In this document: positions 26,434 to 36,975 of the stretch, piece by piece
How the letters are laid out: every line of letters starts with the position of its first letter
Numbering within the stretch: position 1 is the first letter of the stretch
Assembly: GCF_002860345.1 (NCBI RefSeq)
Contig: NZ_NMYC01000001.1
Location: 62,001-126,000 of the forward strand
Direction of reading: 5' to 3'
From: Bifidobacterium anseris
Lineage (GTDB): Bacteria > Actinomycetota > Actinomycetes > Actinomycetales > Bifidobacteriaceae
DNA: 64,000 nt
Translations under genes and position numbers: made by a program
Notes under the pieces: model-generated
Databases searched by the model: none
What the model saw: only the letters and a program-made list of their open reading frames with translations
What the model was told of the DNA's origin: nothing

Positions 26434-27921
26434 ATGATGAGGATGATGCTGGGCCAAGCGGCCCGGGCGGTCGACGGCCGCCTGATCAACGCGGACGACG
26501 CGACGGCCGAACGGATCGTGACCAACGTCGTCACCGATTCGAGGAAGGCGCACGACGGCTCGCTGTTCGTCGCGATCGCCGGCGAACACGTCGACGGCCA
26601 CGATTTCGTCGCGCGCATCGGCGAACAGGGTGCGCTCGGCGCGATCGTCGACCATGAGATCATGGACGCGCCGTGCCCGCAGATCATCGTCAAGGACACC
26701 GTCGAGGCGCTCGGGCTGCTCGCCAAGGCCAATCTCGAGCTGCGCCGCGACGAACGCGCGCCGTTCACTATCGTCGGCATCACCGGATCGGTCGGCAAGA
26801 CGACGACGAAGGACCTGCTCAAGGCACTGCTGTCCACGCTCGGAGACACGATCGCGCCGGTCGGCTCGTTCAACAACGAGATCGGGCTGCCGCTGACGGC
26901 GCTCGACGTGAACGAGGACACGCGCTACCTCATCGCCGAGATGGGCGCGAACCATCTGGGCGAGATTGCGCATCTGACGACGATCGCGCCGCCCGACGTC
27001 GCCGTCGTGCTCAAGGTCGGCGTCGCGCACCTCGGCGAATTCGGCTCCGTCGAGCATATCGCGCAGGCGAAGAGCGAAATCGTGCGCGGACTGCTCAACG
27101 ACGGCGTGAGCGTACTCAACGCCGACGACGCGCGCGTCGCCGCGATGAGCGCGATCGCGCCCGGCAAGGTCGTCTGGTTCGGCGTCGAACACGCGCAGGC
27201 GCACGACGAGGACGGCTACGTGGCCGCCGACGATATCACGCTCGACGATCTGGGACGCCCGGTGTTCACAATCGTCGACGACGGCGGTGTCGAACAGCGC
27301 GTCACGCTCGGCATCGGCGGCGCGCACAACGTCATGAACGCGCTCGCCGCGGCATCCGTCGCACGCCTTGAGGGGATGCCGCTCGAACGGATCGCTGACG
27401 TGCTCTCGCACGTCACGGCCGTCAGCCCGCACCGCATGGCCGTCTGCGAGGTCACACGCGACGGCGAGCGCTTCACGCTCATCGACGACTCGTTCAACGC
27501 GAACCCCGATTCGATGCGCGCCGGCATCGACGGCTTGATCGCATGGCGCGCCCAGGAGGACGTGCAGCCGTTTCGCGTCGCCATGCTCGGCGCGATGCTC
27601 GAACTCGGCGCCGACGAGACGCGCGCGCACCATGACATCGGCCGCTACGCCGTCGAGGCGGGCGCCGACGCCGTCGTCGCGGTCGGCGCCGACGGCGACG
27701 ACCATCTCAATACGTTGGCGCAGACCATCGCCGACGGCGCGCGCGAGGCGCTCGACGCCGCCGATGCGCGCCCCGTCACCGCCGTCACGAACACGGTGGA
27801 CGCCGACGAGGCCGTGCGCCGCCTCAACGCCGCGCACGCCGACATGGTCGTGCTGCTCAAAGGCTCCCACGCCTCCGGCCTGAGCGCGCTCGCGACGCGC
27901 TGGACCGGCGGCGCGCGATGA
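26434..27921 (+). CDS. murF: UDP-N-acetylmuramoyl-tripeptide--D-alanyl-D-alanine ligase MurF
   Basis: A 495-residue Mur ligase adding D-Ala-D-Ala to the UDP-MurNAc tripeptide. It has the substrate domain VVTDSRKAHDGSLFVAIAGEHVDGHDF, P-loop GITGSVGKTTTKDLL, the MurF signature FNNEIGLPLT and AEMGANHLGEI, and the C-terminal DDSFNANPDSMRA. This last pair separates MurF from MurE. ATG 26434 has GAAGGAGA 6 nt upstream; a second ATG follows at 26437. The open frame starts earlier but without a ribosome site. Confidence 0.94.
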   Translation: MMRMMLGQAARAVDGRLINADDATAERIVTNVVTDSRKAHDGSLFVAIAGEHVDGHDFVARIGEQGALGAIVDHEIMDAPCPQIIVKDTVEALGLLAKANLELRRDERAPFTIVGITGSVGKTTTKDLLKALLSTLGDTIAPVGSFNNEIGLPLTALDVNEDTRYLIAEMGANHLGEIAHLTTIAPPDVAVVLKVGVAHLGEFGSVEHIAQAKSEIVRGLLNDGVSVLNADDARVAAMSAIAPGKVVWFGVEHAQAHDEDGYVAADDITLDDLGRPVFTIVDDGGVEQRVTLGIGGAHNVMNALAAASVARLEGMPLERIADVLSHVTAVSPHRMAVCEVTRDGERFTLIDDSFNANPDSMRAGIDGLIAWRAQEDVQPFRVAMLGAMLELGADETRAHHDIGRYAVEAGADAVVAVGADGDDHLNTLAQTIADGAREALDAADARPVTAVTNTVDADEAVRRLNAAHADMVVLLKGSHASGLSALATRWTGGAR

Positions 27922-27967
27922 GGCCACGCAACCCACGGCAATCACGCAACCGAATGGAGAACCTCAG

Positions 27968-29074
27968 GTGATCGCACTCATCATTGGCATCTTGGTCTCG
28001 CTGATCGTGACGATGGTCGGCACGCCGCTGCTCATCCGCATCGTGCACAAGCTCAACTACGGGCAGTACATCCGCCAGGACGGCCCGCAGTCGCATCTCG
28101 TCAAGCGCGGCACGCCGACGCTCGGCGGCGTCGTCATCGTGCTCGCCGTGTTGCTCGGCTGGGGCGCGAGCGCGCTGTACCGCTACTGCTGCCACGGCGT
28201 CGTGCCGTCATGGTCGGCCGTCCTCGCGCTGTTCGCGATGGCGTCGATGGGCCTGCTCGGCTTCATCGACGATTTCGCGAAGGTGCGCAAGAAGCAGAAC
28301 GAGGGCCTGACCGTCGGCGGCAAGTTCCTCGGGCAGATCGTCTTCGCGACGCTGTTCGCCGTGCTCGCGCTCGTGCTGCCGACGAAATCCGGTTTCCCGA
28401 GCGCGCAGGCCGGCATGAGCTTCATCGAGAAGCCCTTCGTCAGCTTCGACTTCGCCGGCCGTGCGCTCGCGATCATCCTCTTCGTCATCTGGGTCAACTT
28501 CCTGATGGCCGCGTGGACGAACGCCGTCAACCTGTCCGACGGCCTCGACGGCCTGTGCGCGGGCTCGTCGATGGTCGCGTTCGTCGGCTACGCGATCATC
28601 GCGATCTGGGAGAGCTACCATCTGGCCGGCGCCGGCCACTCCGGCTTCACCTACGCCGTCTCCGACCCGCTCGATCTGGCGATCATCGCCTGCTGCGCGG
28701 CGATGGCGTGCCTGGGCTTCCTGTGGTACAACTGCAATCCGGCGTCGATCTTCATGGGCGACACCGGATCGCTCGCGCTCGGCGGCCTGTTCGCCGCGCT
28801 GTCGATCGAGACGCACACCGAGTTCCTCGCGATCATCATCGGCGGCCTGTTCGTCATCGAGGCGATGAGCGACGTCATCCAGGTAGGCTATTTCAAGGCG
28901 ACCGGCAAGCGCGTGTTCAAGATGGCGCCGATCCACCACCACTTCGAACTCGAAGGGTGGACCGAGAGCAAGGTCGTCGTGCGTTTCTGGATGATCGAGC
29001 TCATGTTCGTCATGGTCGGCCTCGTCATCTTCTACGGCGATTGGGTCGCACGCTCGGGCCTGTGGCACGCCTGA
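27968..29074 (+). CDS. mraY: Phospho-N-acetylmuramoyl-pentapeptide-transferase MraY
   Basis: A 368-residue polytopic membrane enzyme that transfers phospho-MurNAc-pentapeptide to undecaprenyl phosphate, making lipid I. About ten membrane helices are visible. The Mg-binding/active-site motifs are LGFIDDFAKV, NLSDGLDGL and FMGDTGSLALGG, with MAPIHHHFE near the end. Translation starts with GTG 27968 after GGAGAACCTCAG. It lies between murF and murD. Confidence 0.95.
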   Translation: MIALIIGILVSLIVTMVGTPLLIRIVHKLNYGQYIRQDGPQSHLVKRGTPTLGGVVIVLAVLLGWGASALYRYCCHGVVPSWSAVLALFAMASMGLLGFIDDFAKVRKKQNEGLTVGGKFLGQIVFATLFAVLALVLPTKSGFPSAQAGMSFIEKPFVSFDFAGRALAIILFVIWVNFLMAAWTNAVNLSDGLDGLCAGSSMVAFVGYAIIAIWESYHLAGAGHSGFTYAVSDPLDLAIIACCAAMACLGFLWYNCNPASIFMGDTGSLALGGLFAALSIETHTEFLAIIIGGLFVIEAMSDVIQVGYFKATGKRVFKMAPIHHHFELEGWTESKVVVRFWMIELMFVMVGLVIFYGDWVARSGLWHA

Positions 29075-29182
29075 GCGGCCCCGCGCGTCCGCACGCCGCC
29101 GGCGGACACGCGACACCGACACGACGGCATGCGCATACGCGGCCCCGGCACGATCCGAGCCACGGACGGAAGGACAGCAACA

Positions 29183-30622
29183 ATGGAACTCGACCTTGAA
29201 CATATGACGGTGGTGGTGGCGGGACTCGGCATTTCGGGCCGCAGCATCGTGGACATCCTGCGTCCGCGCGCCAAGGAGGTCATCGGCGTCGACGAGCACA
29301 AGGAGGATGCAGACCTGCGTTCCTTCGACGACATCCCCTGGGAGCGCGTCGACCTCGTGTGCACGTCGCCGGTGTTCAATCCGCGCACACCGTTCATCGT
29401 GGAGGCGCGCCGCCGCGGCATCCCGGTCATCAGCGAGGTCGAACTCGCGTGGCTCATGCGCGTGGACAGCGCCCGCACCGGACGTCCCGCTGCGTGGATC
29501 GGCATCACTGGCACGAACGGCAAGACGAGCACGACCGAGATGACCTCGGCGATGCTCACCGCGTGCGGTCTGACGGCGCCCGCCGTCGGTAACATCGGCA
29601 AGGCCGTCTCGCACGCCGCGCTCAACCCGGCCAACGACGTGCTGTGCGTCGAACTGAGCTCGTTCCAGCTGCACTTCACGTATTCGCTTGCGCTCGCCGG
29701 CGCCGCGATCACGAACATCGCCGCCGACCATCTCGACTGGCACGGCGGCATCGAGGCGTACGCGCAGGACAAGTCGAAGGTCTTCGACGGCGCGCGCCGC
29801 GTCATCGCCTACAACGCGCAGGACGAACGCGTCAGCGAACTGGCGCGCGAGGCGAAGACTGCCGAAGGCTGCGTCGCCGTCGGCTTCACGCTCTCCGAGC
29901 CCGTCGCCGGCCAGATCGGCGTCAAGGACGGCTGGATCGTCGACATGGCCGGCGTCACCGGCATGCCGATCGGCGCCGAGCACCGCCTCGCCGCGCTCGC
30001 AGACTTCCCGCATCTGATGGAGCCGGACGGCACGCTCTACCCGCATCTGGTCGCCGACGCGCTCACCGCGCTCATCCTCGCGACGGCGATGGACGTCGAT
30101 ATCGACGTCGCGCTCGACGCGCTCAAGCGTTTCAAGCCCGGCGGCCACCGCATCGAGGAGGTCGCTCGTCTGACGCTCGACGACGGCGCGACGGTCCGCT
30201 TCGTCGACGATTCGAAGGCGACGAACGCGCATGCGGCGCGCGCCTCGCTGAGCAGCTTCGCGCCCGGCAGCGTCGTGTGGATCGCCGGAGGCCTGGCCAA
30301 GGGCGGCCGCTTCGAACAGCTCGTCGCCGACGTGCGCGACCGGCTCAAGGCCGCCGTCGTCATCGGCGTCGACCAGGAGCCGATGCTCGACGCGCTGCGC
30401 ACGAGCGCGCCCGATCTGCCGGTCACGATCATCGACCCGGCCGACGCCGGCAGCGTCATGGCGCGCGCCGTCACCACGGCCGCGTCGATGGCGCACGGCG
30501 GCGACGTCGTGCTGCTCGCGCCGGCCTGTGCGTCGATGGACCAGTTCCGATCCTACGCGCAGCGCGGCGACGAGTTCGCTGACGAGGCACGGCGGTGGGT
30601 GAGCGAGTATGGCCGAGACTGA
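29183..30622 (+). CDS. murD: UDP-N-acetylmuramoylalanine--D-glutamate ligase MurD
   Basis: A 479-residue Mur ligase adding D-glutamate. It has a Rossmann-like N-terminus ([18 protein letters not shown]), P-loop [37 protein letters not shown] and the C-terminal [17 protein letters not shown] 29183 has GGAAGGA at 9 nt; the frame is open from 29129. The 3' end overlaps ftsW by 14 bp, so translation of the two is coupled. Confidence 0.94.
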   Translation: MELDLEHMTVVVAGLGISGRSIVDILRPRAKEVIGVDEHKEDADLRSFDDIPWERVDLVCTSPVFNPRTPFIVEARRRGIPVISEVELAWLMRVDSARTGRPAAWIGITGTNGKTSTTEMTSAMLTACGLTAPAVGNIGKAVSHAALNPANDVLCVELSSFQLHFTYSLALAGAAITNIAADHLDWHGGIEAYAQDKSKVFDGARRVIAYNAQDERVSELAREAKTAEGCVAVGFTLSEPVAGQIGVKDGWIVDMAGVTGMPIGAEHRLAALADFPHLMEPDGTLYPHLVADALTALILATAMDVDIDVALDALKRFKPGGHRIEEVARLTLDDGATVRFVDDSKATNAHAARASLSSFAPGSVVWIAGGLAKGGRFEQLVADVRDRLKAAVVIGVDQEPMLDALRTSAPDLPVTIIDPADAGSVMARAVTTAASMAHGGDVVLLAPACASMDQFRSYAQRGDEFADEARRWVSEYGRD

Positions 30623-31949
30623 ACGCAAGAAGCGGCGCGAGCCGCGCACGCGCTCGTCGAGCGGCGCGATCGAGGCGCCGCGCCAGCAGTACACGGTGCG
30701 CCGGCGCGCGCAGCCCGCGACATCCGACGACGCGCCGCGACGCGCCTCGTCGAATACGTCGAAGGACGAGTCGCTCGATTTCGCGCAGTACCGCGGATGG
30801 CGCATGTTCCTCAACCCGCTGTGGTGCTACCACGGCTTCTTTGCGAGCGTGCTCGCGCTGACGCTGTTCGGCCTCGTCATGGTGTTCTCGAGCTCGTCGG
30901 TCTCGATGGTCGCCGCCGGCGCCTCGCCGTGGTCGCAGCTCGTCACCCAGGCGTCTTTCGCGGCCATCGGCCTGCTCCTCATGGTCGTCGCCAGGATACT
31001 GCCGCTGGGCTTCTACGCGTTGCCGAAGATCATGTACCCGTTGTACGCGTTGTGCGCGGTCCTGCAGCTGATGACGCTGACGCCGCTCGGCATCGAGGTG
31101 TACGGCAACCGCGGCTGGATCAAGATCGGTCCGGTCCAGCTGCAACCGGCCGAACTGCTCAAACTCATACTGTGCGTCGTGCTGCCGTTGGCGCTGCGGC
31201 GCGTCTACGTCGCCCACCGCAAAAGCGGCGCGAAACCGACGCTGAAGGACTATTGGGTGCCGCTGACGCTGTTCGTCGTCGCTGTCGCCTTCGTCATCGG
31301 CGGCAAGGACCTCGGCACCTGCATGATCCTCGTGTTCATCGGCATCATCGCGTTCGCGACGAGCGACTTCCCGAAGAAATGGCTCGCCGCCGGCGGCCTC
31401 GTCGCCCTCGCGTTCGTCACGATGTTCGTCGTGACGAGCGGCAACCGCATGAGCCGCATCCTCGCGACCTACCGCGGCTGCGAGGACGGCGCGCAGACCG
31501 TGTGCTACCAGTCCACGCACGCGCACTACGCGATCGCCTCCGGCGGCCTGTTCGGCGTCGGTATCGGCAATTCGCGCGAGAAATGGAACTATCTGCCGGC
31601 CGCGCACAACGATTTCATCTACGCAATCATCTGCGAGGAGCTCGGCTTCGTCGGCGCCCTGCTCGTGCTGCTGCTGTTCGTCGTCATCGGATGGTGCATG
31701 CTCGTCGTGGCCGTGAAGACGCCGAATCGCTTCGCGTCGGCGATCATCATGTGCATGACCGTGTGGATCGTCGGTCAGGCGCTCATCAACATCGCCGTCG
31801 TGCTCGGCCTGCTGCCGGTCATGGGTCTGCCGATGCCCTTCGTCTCGGCGGGAGGCACGTCGCTGATCACATGCCTGATAGCGGCCGGCGTGTGCATGAG
31901 CGCGATGCGCAGCCAACCGCAGATCCGCGCCGAACGCGCAAAGGCCTGA
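30609..31949 (+). CDS. ftsW: SEDS-family septal glycosyltransferase FtsW
   Basis: A 446-residue membrane protein polymerising lipid II at the septum with FtsI. A basic cytoplasmic N-terminus of about 70 residues precedes ten predicted helices. SEDS motifs include [57 protein letters not shown] and the late [10 protein letters not shown]. Position after murD and before murG supports FtsW rather than RodA. Confidence 0.94.
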   Translation: MAETERKKRREPRTRSSSGAIEAPRQQYTVRRRAQPATSDDAPRRASSNTSKDESLDFAQYRGWRMFLNPLWCYHGFFASVLALTLFGLVMVFSSSSVSMVAAGASPWSQLVTQASFAAIGLLLMVVARILPLGFYALPKIMYPLYALCAVLQLMTLTPLGIEVYGNRGWIKIGPVQLQPAELLKLILCVVLPLALRRVYVAHRKSGAKPTLKDYWVPLTLFVVAVAFVIGGKDLGTCMILVFIGIIAFATSDFPKKWLAAGGLVALAFVTMFVVTSGNRMSRILATYRGCEDGAQTVCYQSTHAHYAIASGGLFGVGIGNSREKWNYLPAAHNDFIYAIICEELGFVGALLVLLLFVVIGWCMLVVAVKTPNRFASAIIMCMTVWIVGQALINIAVVLGLLPVMGLPMPFVSAGGTSLITCLIAAGVCMSAMRSQPQIRAERAKA

Positions 31950-31977
31950 GCTCGGGCGCGTCGGCTACAGTGAAGGC

Positions 31978-33195
31978 ATGAACGAAGGCATGAACGAAGG
32001 CAAGATGGGCACAGGAACACCGCATCGCATCATCCTCGCCGGCGGTGGCACCGCCGGCCACGTCAATCCGCTGCTGGCGGTCGCCGACGCGATCCGGCGC
32101 AGGGAACCGGACGCGGACATCATCGCACTCGGCACGGCCGTAGGTCTTGAGGCCGACCTCGTGCCGGCCGCCGGCTACCGTCTCGAAACGATCGAGAAGG
32201 TACCGTTCCCGCGCCGTCCCGGCGTGTACATGTTCAAGTTCCCGGCGAAATGGCGTCGCGAGACGGCGAAGGTCAAGCAGCTCATTGATACGCAGGGCAC
32301 GCAGGTCGTCGTTGGTTTCGGCGGTTACGCGTCGGCGCCGGCCTACGCGGCCGCGCATAAGCTCGGCGTCCCCGTCGTCATCCACGAGCAGAACGCGCGC
32401 GCCGGCATGGCGAACAAGCTCGGCGCGCACTGGGCGCGCTTCATCGGCACCGCCTACGACGGCACCGGCCTCAAGCCCGAGCAGGGCGGCGACGTCGAAC
32501 GCGTCGGCCTGCCGCTGCGTCCGGCAATCGCCGCGCTCGCCGAACAGCTGCGCGACGACCGCGCCGGCGCCCGCGCCCGCAACGCGCGCGAACTCGGCCT
32601 CGACCCCGAACGCCCGGTCATCGTCGTCACCGGTGGCTCGCTCGGCGCGGCGAGCCTCAACCGCGCCGTCTCCGGCACCGCCGGCACGCTCGTGCGCCAC
32701 GCGCAGATCGTCCATCTGACCGGCAAAGGCAAGATCGACGAGGTGCGCGACCGCGTCGTGCAGTCGGCAGGCGCGCAGGTGCTCACCGGACTGGGGGAGG
32801 ACTCGCAGCCGGGACGCGACTACCACGTCGCGCAGTACCTCGAACGGATCGATAAGGCCTTCGCCTGCGCCGACCTCGTCATCTGCCGCTCGGGCGCGGG
32901 CACCGTGAGCGAACTGACGGCGCTCGGCCTGCCCGCCGTCTACGTGCCGCTGCCGATCGGCAACGGCGAGCAGCGTTTCAACGCGCAGCCGGTCGTCGAA
33001 GCCGGCGGAGGCCTGCTCGTCGACGACCACGACTTCACGACGACCTGGGTCGAGGAGCACATCCCGGCGCTGCTCGCCGACCCGGCGACGCTGCGCGACT
33101 ACGGCGAGCGCGCGTGGCACTACGGCATCCGCGACGCCGCCGACCGCATGGCGCGCCGGATCCTCGACATCGCCGACGCGCGGGGCGCCGCATAG
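31978..33195 (+). CDS. murG: UDP-GlcNAc:lipid I N-acetylglucosaminyltransferase MurG
   Basis: A GT28 glycosyltransferase making lipid II on the inner membrane face. It has [21 protein letters not shown], the acceptor/lipid-facing region [25 protein letters not shown] and the UDP-binding [23 protein letters not shown]. Three in-frame ATGs (31978, 31990, 32005) result from a direct repeat encoding [11 protein letters not shown] 32005 has GAAGGCA directly upstream and gives a protein of the usual length, so 405 residues is the maximum. It is a normal member of the dcw order. Confidence 0.93.
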   Translation: MNEGMNEGKMGTGTPHRIILAGGGTAGHVNPLLAVADAIRRREPDADIIALGTAVGLEADLVPAAGYRLETIEKVPFPRRPGVYMFKFPAKWRRETAKVKQLIDTQGTQVVVGFGGYASAPAYAAAHKLGVPVVIHEQNARAGMANKLGAHWARFIGTAYDGTGLKPEQGGDVERVGLPLRPAIAALAEQLRDDRAGARARNARELGLDPERPVIVVTGGSLGAASLNRAVSGTAGTLVRHAQIVHLTGKGKIDEVRDRVVQSAGAQVLTGLGEDSQPGRDYHVAQYLERIDKAFACADLVICRSGAGTVSELTALGLPAVYVPLPIGNGEQRFNAQPVVEAGGGLLVDDHDFTTTWVEEHIPALLADPATLRDYGERAWHYGIRDAADRMARRILDIADARGAA

Positions 33196-33301
33196 CGCCC
33201 CGCGCGGCATCAGCAGACAATCACACGCGGCAAGCAATCAAACAACGCGACACAGCACAGCAAGCACAGCAATCAGCACAGTGACAGGAGCGTGTTCCCC
33301 A

Positions 33302-34867
33302 GTGAACGAACAGACACGACAGCCCATCGAACTCGATCCGACGATCGCGCGTTTCGCGCCGAGCGAGCGGGTGGACGACCTCGGAAGGACGCATTTCATC
33401 GGCATCGGCGGCGCCGGCATGTCCGTCCTCGCCGAGATGCTGCACCAGCAGGGCGTCGACGTCGACGGATCGGACGCGCAGGCGGGCGCGAAGACGGAAC
33501 GCCTCGCCGCGCTCGGCATCCCGGTGAGCATCGGCCAGCAGGAGGACAACGTGCGTGACGCGCAGGTCGTCGTCTATTCGAGCGCGATCAAGGCGGACAA
33601 TCCGGAGATCGTCGCCGCCGCCGCGAACGACGCGCGCATTGTGCACCGCAGCGACATCCTCGCGCTGCTCATGCACGGTCGGCGCGCCGTCACCGTCGCC
33701 GGCGCGCACGGCAAGACAACGACGAGCTCGATGCTCGCCCACACCCTGACGCACGGCGGATCCGGCGCGCTCGCCGACCCCAGCTACGCGATCGGCGGAT
33801 CGATTCAGGGCCCCGACGGCACCACGCTCGACGGCGGCCACGCCGGCACGGGCGACGTGCTCGTCGCCGAAGCCGACGAATCCGACGGCAGCTTCGCGAA
33901 ATACGCGCCGCAGATCGCGATCGTCACGAACGCCGAACCCGACCACCTCGACCACTACGGCGACGCCGACGCCTACCACGCCGCCTTCGTCGACCATCTG
34001 AACCATGCGCGCGGCGCAATCGTCGTATGCGCCGACGACGCGAGCGCGCTCGCCGTGCTGCGCCAGCTCGACGAGGCCACGGCCGCGCACGCCGTCGCCT
34101 ACGGCACGACGCCGCGCGTCGACCTCGGCGAACTGGGTGGCGCACGCTACGTGCACATCGCCGCCGAACGCGAACACGCCGGCGACGGCGCCGAAAGCTT
34201 CACACTCGAAATGCCTGCGAGCGTCGCCGCGGGACGGGTGGACGCCGGCGACGACGACGGTTCGATCGTGCGCGTGCCGGTGACGCTCGCCGTGCCGGGA
34301 CTGCACAACGCGAGGAACGCGACGGCCGCGATCATCGCCGCGACGCTGCTCGGCATGGACCCGCACGCCGCCGCCGACGCCGCGTCGACCTTCCTCGGCG
34401 CCGCACGCCGATTCCAGATCCGCGCGCAGGTCGGCGGCGTGACCGTCGTCGACGACTACGCGCACCATCCGACCGAGATCGCCGCGCTGCTCGACGCGGC
34501 GCGCCGCCGCTACCCGCAGGCGACGATCCACGTGCTCTTCCAGCCGCATCTGTTCTCGCGCACGAAGTTCTTCGCGAAGGAGTTCGCCGACGCGCTCGCA
34601 AAGGCGGACGACGTCATCGTCACCGGCGTGTTCCCGTCGCGCGAACGGCAGCAGGACTTCCCGGACGTGAGCGCGGCGACGATCGCCGACGCGGCCGGCG
34701 ACGACGCGTCGATCGACGTCGAGGAGCGCATGGAGACGGCGGCGCAGATGATCGCGATGCGCGCGAAGCCCGGCGATGTCGTCTTCACAGTGGGTGCCGG
34801 CGACATCACGAAGATGGCGCCCGTCATCGCGCATGTGCTCGAGGCGCACGCCGGCAAGGACGACTGA
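33302..34867 (+). CDS. murC: UDP-N-acetylmuramate--L-alanine ligase MurC
   Basis: A 521-residue Mur ligase that adds the first L-alanine. It has FIGIGGAGMSVLAEML, P-loop AGAHGKTTTSSML, EADESDGSF and NAEPDHLDHYG, and C-terminal VVDDYAHHPTEIAALL and FQPHLFSRTK. GTG 33302 is chosen because AGGAG lies 11 nt before; the earlier in-frame GTG 33281 would place that ribosome site inside the gene. An insertion (about 250-300) makes it slightly longer than the 460-480 typical. The stop overlaps the ftsQ start. Confidence 0.93.
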   Translation: MNEQTRQPIELDPTIARFAPSERVDDLGRTHFIGIGGAGMSVLAEMLHQQGVDVDGSDAQAGAKTERLAALGIPVSIGQQEDNVRDAQVVVYSSAIKADNPEIVAAAANDARIVHRSDILALLMHGRRAVTVAGAHGKTTTSSMLAHTLTHGGSGALADPSYAIGGSIQGPDGTTLDGGHAGTGDVLVAEADESDGSFAKYAPQIAIVTNAEPDHLDHYGDADAYHAAFVDHLNHARGAIVVCADDASALAVLRQLDEATAAHAVAYGTTPRVDLGELGGARYVHIAAEREHAGDGAESFTLEMPASVAAGRVDAGDDDGSIVRVPVTLAVPGLHNARNATAAIIAATLLGMDPHAAADAASTFLGAARRFQIRAQVGGVTVVDDYAHHPTEIAALLDAARRRYPQATIHVLFQPHLFSRTKFFAKEFADALAKADDVIVTGVFPSRERQQDFPDVSAATIADAAGDDASIDVEERMETAAQMIAMRAKPGDVVFTVGAGDITKMAPVIAHVLEAHAGKDD

Positions 34868-36408
34868 TGGCCGGGCGCAGCGTCAGATCATCGTCGGGCG
34901 GCTCGTCTCGTGATGATGCGCGCGACGATGCGCATCGGACGTCGGACGGTATGCACGACGCTCACGGTGCACGCGACGCCCACGGTACGCACGACGCTCA
35001 CGGTACGCGCGGGCGGAGCGTGTCGTCGGGCGCGGGCAGCGCGCATAATGCGTCGCAGGGCCGCCGGCGTGGGCGGACCGTCTCGTCGCATCGGGACGGC
35101 ACGGCAGCCACGCCGCATGTCGGACGGCAGGTGTCCGGTTCGGCGACCGCGGCATCATCGTCGGCATCGTCTGCGCGCACCGGCAATGTGAAACGTTCGG
35201 TGAAACCGAAGTCGTCGCCGTCGGCGATGACGGGGGAGCACCGATTCCCGCTCGAGCCGCAGCGCACGCGGCAGCGCGTCGCATCGAACGCCGGCGCGCG
35301 TGCCGGCGGTGCGCGCACCGTGACATCGGGGACGCCGTCGGCTGCGAAAACGGTCGCGCAGTCGAAGGAAAAGTCGACTGTGAAATCGGCTGGATCGACG
35401 ACAAATTCAGCGAAGGATTCGGCGACGTCATCCTCGAAGCGCGGCGGCACGTCGCTCGTCGCACGCATGCGCGCGCTGCTGCCGCAACGCGGCAGGCAGA
35501 CGGCGCAGGTGCGTCGCGCGCGCATCGTCGACGAGCCGATCAGCAGAAGCGAACCGGGGTCCTTCGTCGACGCGAACAACATGCACAGCGAGGACATCGT
35601 CGCGAAGACGCTCAGGCAGACGGCCGGCACCGTCGGCGTGGCGACACGTCCGAAGGTCGTCGATTTCACGAAACGGCAGAAGGAACGCCGTCGCGCGAAC
35701 CTGCGGCAGACGGTGACGCACGTCGCGGCGGCCGTCGGCGCAATCGCCGTCGTCGCCGCCATCGTCTGGCTGCTGTTCTTCTCGCCGGTGCTGCGGCTCA
35801 GCCCGGAGCGGATCACCGTGTCCGGCGCGAATCAATGGGTGAGCAAGCGGCAGATCATGACGATCGCGCGCGGACAGGCGGGCAAGTCGCTGCTGCTCGT
35901 CTCCGACGCGGCCGTCGAGGAACAGCTCTCGAGCATCCCCGGCGTCTCCTCGGCGCGGGCGGCGAAACGCTTCCCGAACGGGCTCGACGTGAGTGTCGAG
36001 GCGCAGCGGCCGGCGGCGATGCTGCGCGTCAAGGGAGGCGACACGCTCACGGCCGTCGACAACAAGGCGCGCGTGCTCAACGCCGTCGACGCCAAATCAG
36101 CGAAAGGCATCCCCGTCATCGACGTGACGTCGGTGGACGACGCCGTCAAGAGCCGCGCGCTGCAGTCGGCCGTCGTCATCCTCGACGCGTTCCCCGAAGG
36201 GTGGCGCAAGGACGTCACCGCCGTGAGCGCGCCGACGCAGGATTCGATCACGACGACCTTCGCGAACGGCATCATCGTCGTCTGGGGCGACGCCACCGAC
36301 CTCAAGCTCAAGATGGCGATCGCCGACAAGATCATGAACGATCCGAAGGTAATCGGCGACAAGAAGCAGATCAACGTCTCCGCGCCGAACCGCCCGATCA
36401 TCAAGTAG
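34867..36408 (+). CDS. ftsQ: FtsQ/DivIB divisome protein with long low-complexity cytoplasmic region
   Basis: A 513-residue bitopic protein. Residues 1-280 form a Ser/Thr/Ala/Arg-rich cytoplasmic region, one helix spans about 283-308 (THVAAAVGAIAVVAAIVWLL), and the exported part has a POTRA domain (LSPERITVSGANQWVSKRQI...SIPGVSSARAAKRFPNGLDVSV) and a beta domain. FtsQ links FtsL/FtsB to FtsW/FtsI. The N-terminal region is unusually long and contains tandem DAHG repeats at about 34950-35010. ATG overlaps the murC stop. It is the last dcw gene seen here; ftsZ is not in the window. Confidence 0.9.
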   Translation: MAGRSVRSSSGGSSRDDARDDAHRTSDGMHDAHGARDAHGTHDAHGTRGRSVSSGAGSAHNASQGRRRGRTVSSHRDGTAATPHVGRQVSGSATAASSSASSARTGNVKRSVKPKSSPSAMTGEHRFPLEPQRTRQRVASNAGARAGGARTVTSGTPSAAKTVAQSKEKSTVKSAGSTTNSAKDSATSSSKRGGTSLVARMRALLPQRGRQTAQVRRARIVDEPISRSEPGSFVDANNMHSEDIVAKTLRQTAGTVGVATRPKVVDFTKRQKERRRANLRQTVTHVAAAVGAIAVVAAIVWLLFFSPVLRLSPERITVSGANQWVSKRQIMTIARGQAGKSLLLVSDAAVEEQLSSIPGVSSARAAKRFPNGLDVSVEAQRPAAMLRVKGGDTLTAVDNKARVLNAVDAKSAKGIPVIDVTSVDDAVKSRALQSAVVILDAFPEGWRKDVTAVSAPTQDSITTTFANGIIVVWGDATDLKLKMAIADKIMNDPKVIGDKKQINVSAPNRPIIK

Positions 36409-36450
36409 GCGGGCGGCGCGGGGCGTGCGATGCCTCTCGCAACGATGGAC

Positions 36451-36479
36451 TTGCGGAAAAGGTCTCGCCGTGTTATATT
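36451..36479 (+). promoter_or_regulatory. ssrA promoter
   Basis: TTGCGG (36451-36456) and TATATT (36474-36479) are separated by exactly 17 bp, a near-ideal sigma-70-type promoter. Transcription would start about 50 nt before the mature tmRNA 5' end, leaving a leader for RNase P to remove. Confidence 0.75.
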
Positions 36480-36536
36480 AAGAAGTCCGGTTTGACGGGG
36501 CTGCGAGGTTCATCGCCGGGGTTTGATAATTCAAAA

Positions 36537-36939
36537 GGGGCCGATTTGGTTTCGACGGTGATCTGTTCGCTTCGGAGAAGCGTGCCGAGAATGCAGAGTC
36601 CGCTCGTGATGTGCTCTGCGATTTAAATTAAGTGCTAAATCTAATCGCACTGAGTTCGCTCTCGCTGCCTGATTTTCAACGTAATCAGATTTAATCCAGC
36701 GAGCGTGGCTCCGTCCGCTCTCCCAGGTCTTCGGGGAGAGGTCGGGCGTCGTTAGAGGACTTGCCTACGTCACTGAACCGCAGGGTGACGTAGGGACTTT
36801 GACTGTGGCTAGGCTCGCCATCAGTCGTCTGCGACATTGATGGGGGCCGAAAAACCACCCCAGTGGTCAGCAGACTACGCACGTAGAAGTACGAGGGTAC
36901 GGTCACCGGACCGGGGTTCAATTCCCCGCGGCTCCACCA
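36537..36939 (+). ncRNA. ssrA: tmRNA (transfer-messenger RNA)
   Basis: About 403 nt. The 5' end GGGGCCGATTTGG pairs with the 3' end CGGCTCC-A-CCA to form the alanyl acceptor stem; the 3' CCA is encoded. The T-arm reads GGGGTTCAATTCCCC. The tag frame at 36634-36672 reads AKSNRTEFALAA then TGA; its ALAA end targets rescued proteins for proteolysis. Pseudoknot-like repeats fill the middle. It works with SmpB to free stalled ribosomes. Confidence 0.97.
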
Positions 36940-36944
36940 GCTTC

Positions 36945-36975
36945 AAACGCCGTCCAGTCATGGGCGGCGTTTTTT
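36945..36975 (+). terminator. Intrinsic terminator after ssrA
   Basis: AAACGCCGTCC...GGGCGGCGTTT stem with one mismatch, ending in TTTTTT, five bases after the encoded CCA. Confidence 0.9.

Noticed and set aside
28208-30814. An 868-codon open frame on the minus strand opposite mraY, murD and ftsW
   Set aside because: It is a high-GC antisense shadow of three well-supported genes and encodes Arg/Asp/Val-rich sequence without any family motif.
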